Shown one piece after another: positions 42,593 through 51,349 of a DNA stretch of 52,448 bases (its first letter is position 1; each line of letters starts with the position of its first letter). The notes under the pieces were generated by a model. The model did not search any database, was not told the origin of the DNA, and saw nothing but the letters and a program-made list of their open reading frames with translations. The stretch comes from Candidatus Enterococcus testudinis. GTDB taxonomy: Bacteria; Bacillota; Bacilli; Lactobacillales; Enterococcaceae. A program made the translations under genes and the position numbers. The stretch lies in NCBI RefSeq assembly GCF_002140915.1, contig NZ_NGKU01000001.1:1628814-1681261 (forward strand), read 5' to 3'.

Positions 42593-42604
42593 CATCATTA
42601 TTGT

Positions 42605-43018
42605 CTAAAATTGACGGGTCTTCTCATTGTCATCTTCAAGATCAGCATTTGTATAATTGCTGTTGTAAGACGTGTTTGACCGTGTTGCTGTTTCTGGTTC
42701 ACGATCCAATTTTTTGCCAAAGACTTCTTTTTCAAGATTTGACAAACGTTTAAGGATATCAAAGTTTGTAACAGTTTGGCTCTTCGGTGCCTCTTGCTGC
42801 ACACGAGAAGCGATTGCTTGGTTCTTAGACAATTGATCCACTTTTGCATTCAAGCGATCATTTTCTTCTTGCAACGCCAAAATCTCTTTATTGTAGTTTT
42901 CGTAATCCTTAATAATGTTATCTAAAAATTCATCGACTTCAACTGGATCATATCCGCGCATTTTTGTTTTAAATTCTTGTTGCAGAATATCTTTCGGACT
43001 ATAAATCAAATTTGCCAT
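42605..43018 (-). CDS. gpsB: Cell division protein GpsB
   Basis: This 137-residue DivIVA-like protein coordinates peptidoglycan synthesis during division, in part by binding penicillin-binding proteins. The N-terminal DivIVA domain contains DILQQEFKTKMRGYDPVEVDEFLD, and a coiled coil follows at about 35-70. A flexible linker leads to a C-terminal trimerisation helix (FDILKRLSNLEKEVFG). The neighbouring pbp1A gene encodes a class A PBP, the usual partner. AGGTG precedes the ATG. Confidence 0.96.
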   Translation of the reverse strand: MANLIYSPKDILQQEFKTKMRGYDPVEVDEFLDNIIKDYENYNKEILALQEENDRLNAKVDQLSKNQAIASRVQQEAPKSQTVTNFDILKRLSNLEKEVFGKKLDREPETATRSNTSYNSNYTNADLEDDNEKTRQF

Positions 43019-43105
43019 TATTTACACCTCATTGTTTATTCCAAATGGTTTTCACTTTCTAAACCATTCTATCAAAAAAAACCAGAAAATCAAAGTAAAT
43101 TACTA

Positions 43106-43645
43106 TCAATTCCCATCAAATGTTGCATTTTGCAGATCATCCATTGTTATTTGCTCGATTATGTAGGGTTGTTGTTGGCTAAATGCCTGTGCATCTTTCA
43201 AAAAATAGCTGGTTTTTCCAGGAAACTCTTCATCATATAATAATAATGCGCCATCTGTGTGCTGTAGCAAGAAAGCAGTATGATTGCGCAACTGACTAGG
43301 ATCTTTGTAAGGTTGATGACTAGTCGCATCTACATAATCAGCAAACGCCTTCGCCGTCTGCAGTGCTTCTTGGTTGGCTTCATTCCAATTTTCGCCAAAC
43401 CCTTCAAAAGGAAAGATGATGCCAAATTTGATCTCAGGATAGTCGACCTTCAAACCCGCCATCAATTCCCCGCACCATAACTCCGCGCCAAGATTGCCGC
43501 TGATCAAAATCCATGTCAATCCTTCTTCAATGTATCTGACGATTGCTTCTTTTATGACTTTCTTAATGACTTTGACTTTCGGGTCTTTTGCTTGAAACAC
43601 ACCGATCTCATAGCTTCGATACCCAGTAAAGTATAAGGTTTTCAT
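43106..43645 (-). CDS. ypsA: YpsA, SLOG-superfamily protein (DUF1273)
   Basis: This 179-residue soluble protein has a Rossmann-like SLOG fold, seen in LYFTGYRSYEIG, ILISGNLGAELWCGE and the C-terminal LLYDEEFPG. In Bacillus YpsA affects cell division. The conserved ypsA-gpsB-rnpB-ypsC order supports the call. An RNA or nucleotide-derived ligand is likely for this superfamily but is not known here. Confidence 0.92.
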   Translation of the reverse strand: MKTLYFTGYRSYEIGVFQAKDPKVKVIKKVIKEAIVRYIEEGLTWILISGNLGAELWCGELMAGLKVDYPEIKFGIIFPFEGFGENWNEANQEALQTAKAFADYVDATSHQPYKDPSQLRNHTAFLLQHTDGALLLYDEEFPGKTSYFLKDAQAFSQQQPYIIEQITMDDLQNATFDGN

Positions 43646-43687
43646 TGTTTAGGTTGCCCCCTCTTTTCTTTCCAACTTTTTTTTTGG

Positions 43688-43693
43688 TATAAT
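43688..43693 (+). promoter_or_regulatory. -10 element of the recU-pbp1A promoter
   Basis: A perfect TATAAT lies 22 bp before the recU ATG, downstream of a T-rich stretch. I see no clear -35. It suggests a very short leader for the recU-pbp1A transcript. Confidence 0.5.
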
Positions 43694-43715
43694 GTTGCCT
43701 AGGAGTGTGAATAAC

Positions 43716-44342
43716 ATGGTCATTCGTTACCCAAATGGTCAATCTGGTGTTTATGATGGTGGGAAAAAACAAAATATGCAAGAAAAACAATTGCCGCCCA
43801 AAACATATGCCAATCGCGGCATGCGTTTTGAAGAGGCCATCAATGAAAGCAACCTCTATTACCTCAATCGACAGATTGCGGTCATCCATAAAAAACCAAC
43901 ACCCATTCAAATCGTTAAAGTGGATTACCCACGACGAAGTGCAGCTGTCATCAAAGAAGCGTATTTCCGTGAAGCCTCCACTACTGACTACAATGGTGTG
44001 TATCGTGGACACTATATTGATTTTGAAGCGAAAGAGACACAAAACAAAACGTCATTTCCCTTTAAAAATTTCCACCTGCACCAAATCAAACATATGGAAA
44101 ACTGTCTTGAACAAAACGGACTCTGTTTCGTTTTATTGTGGTTTTCCAGTTTACAACGCTGCTTTTTTTTAGACAGTCGGTCACTGATCGAAAAATGGTA
44201 TTTACAAGATAGTACGGGTAAAAAGTCTTTATCACTCGCTTATATCGAAGATATAGGAATTGAGATCAAGCCAAAAATCGCCCCACGGATCCCCTATCTT
44301 GAAGCAGTTGATTCATTTTTAACAATAAAGGAGAATGATTGA
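43716..44342 (+). CDS. recU: Holliday junction resolvase RecU
   Basis: This 208-residue nuclease resolves Holliday junctions in recombination and chromosome segregation. Key segments are [12 protein letters not shown] near the N-terminus, the catalytic region [13 protein letters not shown], and [14 protein letters not shown]. The start is ATG at 43716 after AGGAGTG; the eight-codon longer frame includes the -10 box and is rejected. It is followed one base later by pbp1A, an arrangement conserved in Firmicutes. Confidence 0.95.
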   Translation: MVIRYPNGQSGVYDGGKKQNMQEKQLPPKTYANRGMRFEEAINESNLYYLNRQIAVIHKKPTPIQIVKVDYPRRSAAVIKEAYFREASTTDYNGVYRGHYIDFEAKETQNKTSFPFKNFHLHQIKHMENCLEQNGLCFVLLWFSSLQRCFFLDSRSLIEKWYLQDSTGKKSLSLAYIEDIGIEIKPKIAPRIPYLEAVDSFLTIKEND

Positions 44343-44343
44343 T

Positions 44344-46641
44344 ATGGCAAATGAATCCCGTTCGAGAACCGATCGACACGATTCAAAAGGGTTAGGCAAA
44401 AATAAGACGCCCAAGAACAAAGGTAAACGAAAATCCAGCATTGGCAGTATATTGCTGAAAATCTTCATGGGCTTATTTTTCTTAGGTTGTGTAGCGATTT
44501 TATCTGGAATGGGCTTGTTTTGGTGGTACGCCAAAGATGCCCCGGAATTAGATCAGACAAAACTAGATTCAACTGTCTCTTCTCGCTTTTATGCAGCCAA
44601 TGGTGAGCTGATCACTGAATTTGGCAGTGAAACACGGGAGAAAATCACCGCCAATGAAATCCCGCAATTGCTGGAAGATGCGATCATCTCTGTTGAAGAT
44701 CGACGATTTTATCAACATATCGGGGTCGATCCGATTCGGATCGTCGGCTCTGCCCTTTCCAATGCGAAGACTGGTGGAATGCAAGGAGGAAGTACCTTGA
44801 CGCAGCAATTGATCAAGTTGTCTTTCTTCTCTACCAATGCTGAAGACCAAACACTACGACGCAAAGCGCAAGAAGCTTGGATGGCGGTACGTTTGGAACA
44901 AACGAAATCCAAACAAGAAATTTTGACTTACTACATCAATAAGGTTTACATGTCCAATGGATTATATGGGATGCAGACTGCAGCTACAAAATTCTATGGC
45001 AAATCCTTAGATGAACTTGATCTGGCGCAAACCGCATTGATCGCCGGATTACCAAATGCTCCTTCTGCATTTGATCCATATGTCAATCCAGAGAACGCCA
45101 AGAGCCGTCGGGATGTTGTCCTAAAAGCAATGTTAGATAATGAAAAAATCACCCAAGATGAGTATGAAAGCGCCGTTGCAGAAGATATCCAAGAAGGATT
45201 ACAGGATATCAACGATGACAATCAAGAATGGAAGTATTTTGACAATTATTTCAATGAAGTGATTGCCGAAGTCAAAGAAAAAACCGGTAAAGATGTATAT
45301 ACCGATGGATTAGATATTTATACCAATATCGATGTTGATGCCCAAAAACGACTGTATGATATCGTCAACTCTGGAGATTACATTGATTATCCAGATGATG
45401 AGATGCAAGTTGCTGCTACATTGATCGATGTCAACACAGGAAAAGTCACTGCTCAAATCGGCGCCCGGAACAATGATGCCGTACTAGGAAACAATTTGGC
45501 TGTCAATGTGACGCGAGATTTTGGTTCCACTGTCAAACCAATCACAGATTACGGTCCTGCTTTCCAATATTTAGAAAATTCTACAGGGCGAACGATTCTT
45601 GATGAGCCTTACAACTATATCGGCACAGACATCCCTATCTATAACTGGGATCGCCAATACATGGGCAACATCTCCTTACGTACTGCGTTGACCCAATCAC
45701 GTAATGTACCAGCCGCAAAACTATTTGAAGAAGTCGGCGCGGACAATATCAGCGAATTCCTGCAAGGGTTAGGGATTGAATACAACGCAATCACGCAATC
45801 GAATGCCATTTCCAGCAACACGGACAAAATCGACGGAACCAAATACGGGATCTCCAGTTTGAAATTATCCGCTGCTTATGCGGCATTTGCCAATGGCGGG
45901 ACTTATTATGAACCACAATACGTCAATAAAATCGTTTATCAAGATGGTACGGAAGATGAAGACTCATTTACAGTCTCTGGCGAAAAAGCAATGGATGATA
46001 CAACGGCCTACATGGTAACTGACATCCTGAAAGATGTTATCTCTCAAGGAACTGGGACTAACGCTCAAATCGACGGCTTATATCAAGCTGGTAAAACGGG
46101 CACCTCTAATTACACAGATGATCAGTTAGCGCAGTTAGATACGTCAAATGGTGCCTATCCAGATATCACATTTGCTGGATATACGCCATCATATTCACTG
46201 GCTGTCTGGACAGGGTACAATGATAAAATGACACCCATCACAGATAGCAGTACCCATGTTGCGTCTGATGTCTATCGTGAATTGATGCGTTATGTCTCAT
46301 CTTCAGTCGAGAATACTGACTGGACAATGCCGGATGGTTTGACCCGAATCGGCAATGAATTGTATCTTGCTGGCACCTATACTCAGCCTAGCTATTCATC
46401 AACCAGCAGTTACAGCAGCCCATCTTCAGAAATATCAGAACCTTCTTCTGAGACTTCTGAATCAACTGAATCTAGCTCTTCTGAAGAATCGATTTCGTCT
46501 TCAAGCAGTGAAGAAGCACCCGCTTCCTCAACACCTGAGACGACACCAAGCAGTAGTGAAGAAACACCCGTTTCTTCGGATGATAGTGAATCAGCTGCAC
46601 CGCCAACGCCGCCTGAAGGCAGCGAGAATACCAACGAATAA
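44344..46641 (+). CDS. pbp1A: Class A penicillin-binding protein 1A
   Basis: This 765-residue bifunctional murein synthase has a basic cytoplasmic tail, one TM (about 35-60), a GT51 glycosyltransferase domain with the catalytic VEDRRFYQHIG, and a transpeptidase domain. The transpeptidase motifs are STVK (active-site Ser), SRN and KTGTS. The last 90 residues are extremely rich in Ser, Glu, Pro and Thr, a probable wall-spanning linker. ATG at 44344 is 10 nt after AGGAG; the ATG at 44335 is too close to the ribosome site. GpsB, its usual partner, is encoded nearby. Confidence 0.96.
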   Translation: MANESRSRTDRHDSKGLGKNKTPKNKGKRKSSIGSILLKIFMGLFFLGCVAILSGMGLFWWYAKDAPELDQTKLDSTVSSRFYAANGELITEFGSETREKITANEIPQLLEDAIISVEDRRFYQHIGVDPIRIVGSALSNAKTGGMQGGSTLTQQLIKLSFFSTNAEDQTLRRKAQEAWMAVRLEQTKSKQEILTYYINKVYMSNGLYGMQTAATKFYGKSLDELDLAQTALIAGLPNAPSAFDPYVNPENAKSRRDVVLKAMLDNEKITQDEYESAVAEDIQEGLQDINDDNQEWKYFDNYFNEVIAEVKEKTGKDVYTDGLDIYTNIDVDAQKRLYDIVNSGDYIDYPDDEMQVAATLIDVNTGKVTAQIGARNNDAVLGNNLAVNVTRDFGSTVKPITDYGPAFQYLENSTGRTILDEPYNYIGTDIPIYNWDRQYMGNISLRTALTQSRNVPAAKLFEEVGADNISEFLQGLGIEYNAITQSNAISSNTDKIDGTKYGISSLKLSAAYAAFANGGTYYEPQYVNKIVYQDGTEDEDSFTVSGEKAMDDTTAYMVTDILKDVISQGTGTNAQIDGLYQAGKTGTSNYTDDQLAQLDTSNGAYPDITFAGYTPSYSLAVWTGYNDKMTPITDSSTHVASDVYRELMRYVSSSVENTDWTMPDGLTRIGNELYLAGTYTQPSYSSTSSYSSPSSEISEPSSETSESTESSSSEESISSSSSEEAPASSTPETTPSSSEETPVSSDDSESAAPPTPPEGSENTNE

Positions 46642-46643
46642 CA

Positions 46644-46679
46644 AAAAACCAGCAAATCGATCACGATTTGCTGGTTTTT
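46644..46679. terminator. Bidirectional terminator between pbp1A and nth
   Basis: A 16-bp perfect stem (46644-46659 with 46664-46679, 4-nt loop) starts with AAAAA and ends with TTTTT. It serves the two convergent genes, and overlaps the last codons of nth. Confidence 0.93.
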
Positions 46680-47320
46680 GCTTTCATACGTATCTTGCCA
46701 TCTTGACACATGGATAATAAGGGACAGACCTCGCATTTAGGCGCCCGCGCCGTGCAGTGATACCGACCAAAGAAAATCATCGAATGATGTGTTTTGACCC
46801 ATAAAGTATCGGGAATCTTTCTCATCAATGTCTGCTCTACTTCGACCACATTGGCGTCTAAGCGGCAGATACGCAACCTTTTTGAGACTCTTTCAACATG
46901 GGTGTCAACGGCAATCGCTGGTACACCAAAGGCATCCCCCATCACCACATTCGCTGTTTTGCGACCCACGCCAGGCAAAGAAATGAGTGCTTCTCTGGTT
47001 TGCGGGACTTGCCCATCAAAACGCAGCAAGAGTTCACCAGCACAGGCCTTGATATTTTTGGCTTTGTTGCGATACAAGCCAATCGACTTGATTTTCTCCA
47101 TAATCTCTTCGACTGGGGCCACACTTAATGCTTGAGGCGTTGGATAGGCCGCAAACAATGCCGGTGTTACCTTATTGACCGATACATCCGTGGCTTGCGC
47201 ACTGAGAATTACAGCAATCAGCATTTCAAAAGGGTTTTTTGACACCAACTCGCCATGAGCTTCTGGGAACATCTCGAACATGGTTTCTACAGCTTGTAAT
47301 GTTTTTTCTTTACTGATCAT
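46661..47320 (-). CDS. nth: Endonuclease III
   Basis: This 219-residue base-excision glycosylase/AP lyase removes oxidised pyrimidines. The helix-hairpin-helix LPGVGRKTANVV carries the catalytic Lys, the Asp is in AVDTHVERV, and the [4Fe-4S] cluster cysteines are C-x6-C-x2-C-x5-C near the C-terminus. I prefer the ATG at 47320 because family members begin here; a GTG five codons earlier abuts the ribosome site. It follows dnaD, as in other Firmicutes. Confidence 0.95.
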   Translation of the reverse strand: MISKEKTLQAVETMFEMFPEAHGELVSKNPFEMLIAVILSAQATDVSVNKVTPALFAAYPTPQALSVAPVEEIMEKIKSIGLYRNKAKNIKACAGELLLRFDGQVPQTREALISLPGVGRKTANVVMGDAFGVPAIAVDTHVERVSKRLRICRLDANVVEVEQTLMRKIPDTLWVKTHHSMIFFGRYHCTARAPKCEVCPLLSMCQDGKIRMKAKTSKS

Positions 47321-47353
47321 TTTCCCTTTGGCCACTCCTCTTCTTAATTCTCG

Positions 47354-48055
47354 TTACTCGCCTTCTAACCAATTATGCATCGGTATTTTCGGTGTTGGTC
47401 CCTCTTCTTGCTGCAGGGAATCTTTTTGCAGGAATTGCTTTTTACGGCGCTTTTGTTCTTCTTCGACCTGAGCCTTTGATGTGATATTTTTGCGTTCCCA
47501 AGAAAGCAGGATACGATCGATATAATTCAAACTATAGGCCTGATTCAAGACAGCTTCTCTCAATGCCAATTGGACCAACTCTGGTTGATAATGATCATCT
47601 TCCAACCACTGACTAATCCGTTGATATTCGATGGCTGACAGCGGACGGCCAAATTCCCCTTCGAATAGTTGGTAAAGATTGCGTATTTTTTCTTCATTGG
47701 ATTGCGCTTCTTGTTTGTGAGCTTGTTGTTTCAACAAGGCGTCAAGCCGGCCATAAATGCCGGAAAAATCATAATAATCGGTCATTTTGCCGAAAGGATC
47801 TTTTTTGGCATCAAGTTTGATAATATCTTTTTTCAACAACTGATTGAGCCAATGATAGATTTCTTTCTGGTCACTGCCCATGATTTCGGCGATATCACGC
47901 AAGTCAGGAAAATCATTCCCTTGTTCATGATAACGGAACAATTGCAGCCATAATAGAAATTCGTCATTGGACAGACCAAGCTGACGATAATGATCCAGCA
48001 GCATATTAGAAATCGTCGTTTGTCCTTTTGCTAAGTAATCTTCTAACGAAATCAC
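47354..48055 (-). CDS. dnaD: DNA replication initiation protein DnaD
   Basis: This 233-residue primosome protein remodels DNA and helps load the helicase with DnaB and DnaI. The N-terminal winged-helix (DDBH1, about 1-100) is followed by a DDBH2 domain at about 125-200, with the terminal YxxxIL-like motif as YIDRILLSWE. The start is GTG at 48055, 5 nt after AGAGGAA. It is upstream of nth, as in Bacillus. Confidence 0.93.
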   Translation of the reverse strand: MISLEDYLAKGQTTISNMLLDHYRQLGLSNDEFLLWLQLFRYHEQGNDFPDLRDIAEIMGSDQKEIYHWLNQLLKKDIIKLDAKKDPFGKMTDYYDFSGIYGRLDALLKQQAHKQEAQSNEEKIRNLYQLFEGEFGRPLSAIEYQRISQWLEDDHYQPELVQLALREAVLNQAYSLNYIDRILLSWERKNITSKAQVEEEQKRRKKQFLQKDSLQQEEGPTPKIPMHNWLEGE

Positions 48056-48112
48056 TGAAATTCCTCTTTTCTATTCATAGGCTTTTGGTGATCAATCAAC
48101 GATTGGTTCATC

Positions 48113-48143
48113 AAAAAAGGGACTGCGCCAAAGCGTCCGTCCC
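48113..48143 (-). terminator. Terminator after ridA
   Basis: GGGAC (48119-48123) pairs with GTCCC (48139-48143), with an internal CGC/GCG pairing, and is followed by T6 on the minus strand. Confidence 0.75.
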
Positions 48144-48158
48144 ATACACTTTTTTTAT

Positions 48159-48539
48159 TTACGCTTCGACAGCAGCAATGATTTCAACTTCTACCAAAAC
48201 ATCTTTCGGTAAGCGGGCAACTTCTACCGCAGACCGAGCCGGCAGCGTTTGATCAAACAATGTTGCATACGTATTATTAAATGGCACAAAATCATTCATA
48301 TTTTTAAGGAAACAAGTGGTTTTAACGATTGCATCCGGCGTCAAATCAGCGGCTTCTAAAATCCCGCGGATATTTTTCAAAACTTGCTGTGTTTGGACTT
48401 CGATTGTGGTGCCGACCACTTCTCCTGTCACAGGATCCAATGGTATCTGTCCCGAAGCAAATAAAAAGCCATTTGCGATTTTGCCTTGTACATAAGGGCC
48501 GATCGCTTGTGGAGCTTGATCTGTTGAGATAATTTTCAT
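48159..48539 (-). CDS. ridA: RidA-family enamine/imine deaminase
   Basis: This 126-residue trimeric enzyme hydrolyses reactive enamines and imines from PLP enzymes, such as those of the threonine and cysteine pathways. The conserved stretch ARSAVEVARLPKD contains the key Arg, and FASGQIPLDP and CFLKNMNDF are typical. It overlaps perR by 4 bp (ATGA), an unusual coupling of an imine deaminase with a peroxide regulator. Confidence 0.94.
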   Translation of the reverse strand: MKIISTDQAPQAIGPYVQGKIANGFLFASGQIPLDPVTGEVVGTTIEVQTQQVLKNIRGILEAADLTPDAIVKTTCFLKNMNDFVPFNNTYATLFDQTLPARSAVEVARLPKDVLVEVEIIAAVEA

Positions 48540-48970
48540 GATTGATTCTCTCCTTTACAATCTGGACATAGTCCATAAACTTCTAAACGATGGGTATTGA
48601 CTTGGTAGCCCGTTAACTTAGAGGCAGCCATTTCAACATCCTCTAATCCCGGGTAATAGAAATCAGCGATTTTGCCGCAATTCTGACAAATCGCATGATA
48701 ATGCTGTTCTGTCGTAAAATCAAAGCGACTAGATGAATCACCATAATTCATCTCTTTGACGAAACCGATTTCCGTAAATAACCTTAAATTATTATAGACC
48801 GTCGCGACGCTAATACCAGGGAAATGTACTTCGATCGCGCGATAAATCTCCTCAGCGGTCGGATGGGCATCGTGGCTGGCTAGAAACTCTAAAATAGCGA
48901 CTCGCTGCGGTGTAATACGAATATTCTCGTGTTTGAGCGTTTTGATAGCTTCATCATAAATCGTACTCAC
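48536..48970 (-). CDS. perR: Peroxide-responsive repressor PerR
   Basis: This 144-residue Fur-family repressor senses hydrogen peroxide by metal-catalysed His oxidation. The winged-helix part has PTAEEIYRAI and SVATVYNNL. The PerR-type sensing site is seen in SRFDF and HYHAICQNCGKI, and the structural zinc in CQNC and CPDC. The Asp before the HYH motif and its close match to Bacillus PerR separate it from Fur and Zur. The start is GTG at 48970, 7 nt after GGAGG. I see no certain Per box. Confidence 0.9.
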   Translation of the reverse strand: MSTIYDEAIKTLKHENIRITPQRVAILEFLASHDAHPTAEEIYRAIEVHFPGISVATVYNNLRLFTEIGFVKEMNYGDSSSRFDFTTEQHYHAICQNCGKIADFYYPGLEDVEMAASKLTGYQVNTHRLEVYGLCPDCKGENQS

Positions 48971-49099
48971 AGGAGTTCCTCCATTTCTCTTATCTTTCCT
49001 ATCATACTATGTAAATAACAAAAATTCAAACAGCTTTCCTTTATTTTTCAGGTCTTTTCGTAAATTTATCATTCCATGCGGCCTTTTCTTATGGAAAAC

Positions 49100-49127
49100 A
49101 AAAGCAGGCAATCATTTGCCTGCTTTT
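49100..49127 (-). terminator. Terminator of cysK
   Basis: AAAAGCAGGCAA pairs with TTGCCTGCTTTT (12 bp, 4-nt loop) and ends in a T-tract on the minus strand, 11 bp past the cysK stop. Confidence 0.92.
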
Positions 49128-49137
49128 TGTCTGCTAT

Positions 49138-50067
49138 CTAGTCCTCAAATTGATACAATGCTGTAGATAGATAGCGCTCACCATTGTCCGGTACGATTGC
49201 TAAGACTTTCTTGCCTGGACCTAAGTCTTTGGCTACTTGCAAAGCCGCATGGATCGCAGCACCCGAAGAAATGCCGACTAAAATACCTTCTTGACGTCCC
49301 ACGGCACGTGCCGTTTCCATTGCATCATCACTGGAGACAGCAATGGCTTTTTCATAAATATCGGTATCCAATACCTTTGGCACAAAGCCTGTACCGATCC
49401 CTTGGATCTTATGGGGACCCGGTTGGCCACCTTCCAAGATTGCTGATTCGGCTGGTTCAACACCGTATATTTTCAATTCTGGATATACACGTTTCAATTC
49501 TCTACCAGCACCAGTAATGGTTCCGCCAGTACCAATACCTGCTACAAAGGCATCTAAGCCTTTCGATTCAAAGGCATCTTCAATTTCTTTCCCCGTTGTT
49601 TTTTCATGGATTTCCGGGTTTGATGGATTGTCGAATTGCAGTGGCATAAAGTAGCCATCTTGGGCCGCAATTTCTTTGGCTTTATTGATTGAACCTGTGA
49701 TTCCTTCTGATCCTGGTGTCAATACCAATTCAGCCCCATATGCTTGAACGATTTTGCGCCGTTCGATACTCATTGTTTCTGGCATCACCAATACAACACG
49801 ATAGCCTTTCGCTGTTCCAATCATCGCTAAGCCAATACCCGTATTTCCTGATGTCGGTTCAATGATCGTATCTCCGGGTTTAAGAGCGCCATCTTTTTCA
49901 GCTTTTTCGATCATCGCTAATGCGATTCGATCCTTGACACTTCCCCCTGGATTAAAAAATTCTAATTTTACATAGACATCGGCAGAACCCTCTGCCACGA
50001 TATGGTTCAACTTGACGATAGGTGTATGTCCCACCAGTTCATTGACTGATTGATAGATTTTTGTCAT
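49138..50067 (-). CDS. cysK: Cysteine synthase (O-acetylserine sulfhydrylase A)
   Basis: This 309-residue PLP enzyme makes cysteine from O-acetylserine and sulfide. The PLP lysine is in [10 protein letters not shown] at about residue 42, the substrate loop is [13 protein letters not shown], and the phosphate-binding [10 protein letters not shown] is seen in the C-terminal half. The ATG at 50067 is 8 nt after GGAGG; a five-codon longer frame is rejected. It is a single-gene unit. Confidence 0.96.
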   Translation of the reverse strand: MTKIYQSVNELVGHTPIVKLNHIVAEGSADVYVKLEFFNPGGSVKDRIALAMIEKAEKDGALKPGDTIIEPTSGNTGIGLAMIGTAKGYRVVLVMPETMSIERRKIVQAYGAELVLTPGSEGITGSINKAKEIAAQDGYFMPLQFDNPSNPEIHEKTTGKEIEDAFESKGLDAFVAGIGTGGTITGAGRELKRVYPELKIYGVEPAESAILEGGQPGPHKIQGIGTGFVPKVLDTDIYEKAIAVSSDDAMETARAVGRQEGILVGISSGAAIHAALQVAKDLGPGKKVLAIVPDNGERYLSTALYQFED

Positions 50068-50261
50068 TGAAAATCCCTCCAATTCTTATGTCTATTCTAC
50101 CGAAAAAATCATGGGATTGCGAATAAAAAGTAAGCACTTTCTCGGTTTTGATAAAAATAACTAAAGGAACTTTAAAAAAATTATACTAAATAATTAGTTC
50201 TGTGATTTAAATAGTTTCAAAGTAGAGATTTGTCTTTTCGTAATATTAATAATATCTATTA

Positions 50262-50678
50262 TTATTGCTCAATATTTATATTTTCCAACTTTTTTTGAAT
50301 ATGTTCAGGAATTTGCTCCCAGTATATAAAATGAATTTCATACACATAATTTAGTTTATATTGAACTTCAGCAAAATTTTTTCCCTCCGGAGATTGACCA
50401 CCACTAAAAGTCAAGACACGTACATCCTCTGAATCTTTATTAACAACTCTCATATTGACATACGGATCAGGAAATTGCCGTTCATGTGTATCAACTTTGT
50501 ATATTTGTCCATTATTGTAGGTAACATCTTGGGGGAGAATTGCATAGCCTGTTTGCACAGGTAAAAAAGGATAAAATCTATTCAGAGTATCAATGCTATA
50601 AGTAAGATATGAAATACCAATGATAAGGATTAAAATCATGCCGAATATCAAATGAAACTTAAGTCTTCTGCTAAACAT
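50262..50678 (-). CDS. YxeA-like (DUF1093) exported protein
   Basis: This 138-residue protein has an N-terminal TM anchor at about 8-29 and an outer domain with a beta-rich pattern ending IPEHIQKKLE. The plan resembles YxeA, which in Bacillus sits beside a peptide-sensing ABC transporter operon; the match is by pattern and context only. The start is the ATG at 50678, 10 nt after GAGGAG, and the longer frame overlapping the ATPase is rejected. It is last in the AT-rich ABC operon. Confidence 0.65.
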   Translation of the reverse strand: MFSRRLKFHLIFGMILILIIGISYLTYSIDTLNRFYPFLPVQTGYAILPQDVTYNNGQIYKVDTHERQFPDPYVNMRVVNKDSEDVRVLTFSGGQSPEGKNFAEVQYKLNYVYEIHFIYWEQIPEHIQKKLENINIEQ

Positions 50679-50685
50679 TATCAGT

Positions 50686-51348
50686 CTACTCCTCAAACTT
50701 TTTTTGGTCCATAGGTCCCATGCGTATTGATCTAGAACAATTACGAGCAACCTCAGCATCATGCGTAACTACTAAAATTGTCTTTCCTTGCTTGTTTATC
50801 CATTTCAAAATAGCAAGAATGCTATCTCGATTTTTATCATCTAAAGAACCTGTAGGCTCATCAGCTAGGATTATATCGCAAGGTTTTAAAATTGCTCTTG
50901 CTATGGCAACTCTCTGTTGCTCTCCACCCGATAACTCACAAATTTTCATTTTAAGACAATCATATAAACCCACGCTTTCCAGTGTCAACTTCATCATATC
51001 AATTTTCGCATAGTTAGATTTTTCAACATACTTTAAGGCCATTCTTAAATTTTCTTCAACAGTTAAATATTCTACTAGGGCATAGTTCTGGTAGAGATAA
51101 GAAATATGTTTTCTGATAAATTGATTTGCAGCTCTGCTATTCGGACGTGGTGCTTTTTCCCCAAATAAATATAATTGTCCTTCATCATAAGCTTCTATCA
51201 AACCAATAATATTTAAAAGTGTAGATTTTCCACAGCCGCTAGGTCCCGTAATTGCAATCATTTCTCCTTCATGTATTTGCATATTTACATTTCTAAAAAT
51301 TCCTTTCAATCCATAATCTTTTCTCAAATCCTTAAGTTCCAAATGCAA
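50686..51348 (-). CDS. ABC transporter ATP-binding protein, bacteriocin-associated type
   Basis: This 220-residue ATPase has Walker A (GPSGCGKS) at 35-42, the signature LSGGEQ at about 139-144, and Walker B as IILADEPTGSLD. It pairs with the permease one base upstream. The sequence style is that of MacB-like ATPases associated with bacteriocin export or immunity. Codons are markedly A/T-rich against its neighbours, suggesting acquisition by transfer. Confidence 0.9.
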   Translation of the reverse strand: MHLELKDLRKDYGLKGIFRNVNMQIHEGEMIAITGPSGCGKSTLLNIIGLIEAYDEGQLYLFGEKAPRPNSRAANQFIRKHISYLYQNYALVEYLTVEENLRMALKYVEKSNYAKIDMMKLTLESVGLYDCLKMKICELSGGEQQRVAIARAILKPCDIILADEPTGSLDDKNRDSILAILKWINKQGKTILVVTHDAEVARNCSRSIRMGPMDQKKFEE

Positions 51349-51349
51349 A

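Noticed and set aside
42188-42679. Several plus-strand reading frames
   Set aside because: They lie antisense to the RNase P RNA and the end of gpsB and have no plausible ribosome site.
43608-44042. 144-codon minus-strand frame over recU
   Set aside because: It is antisense to RecU, without ribosome site or family resemblance.
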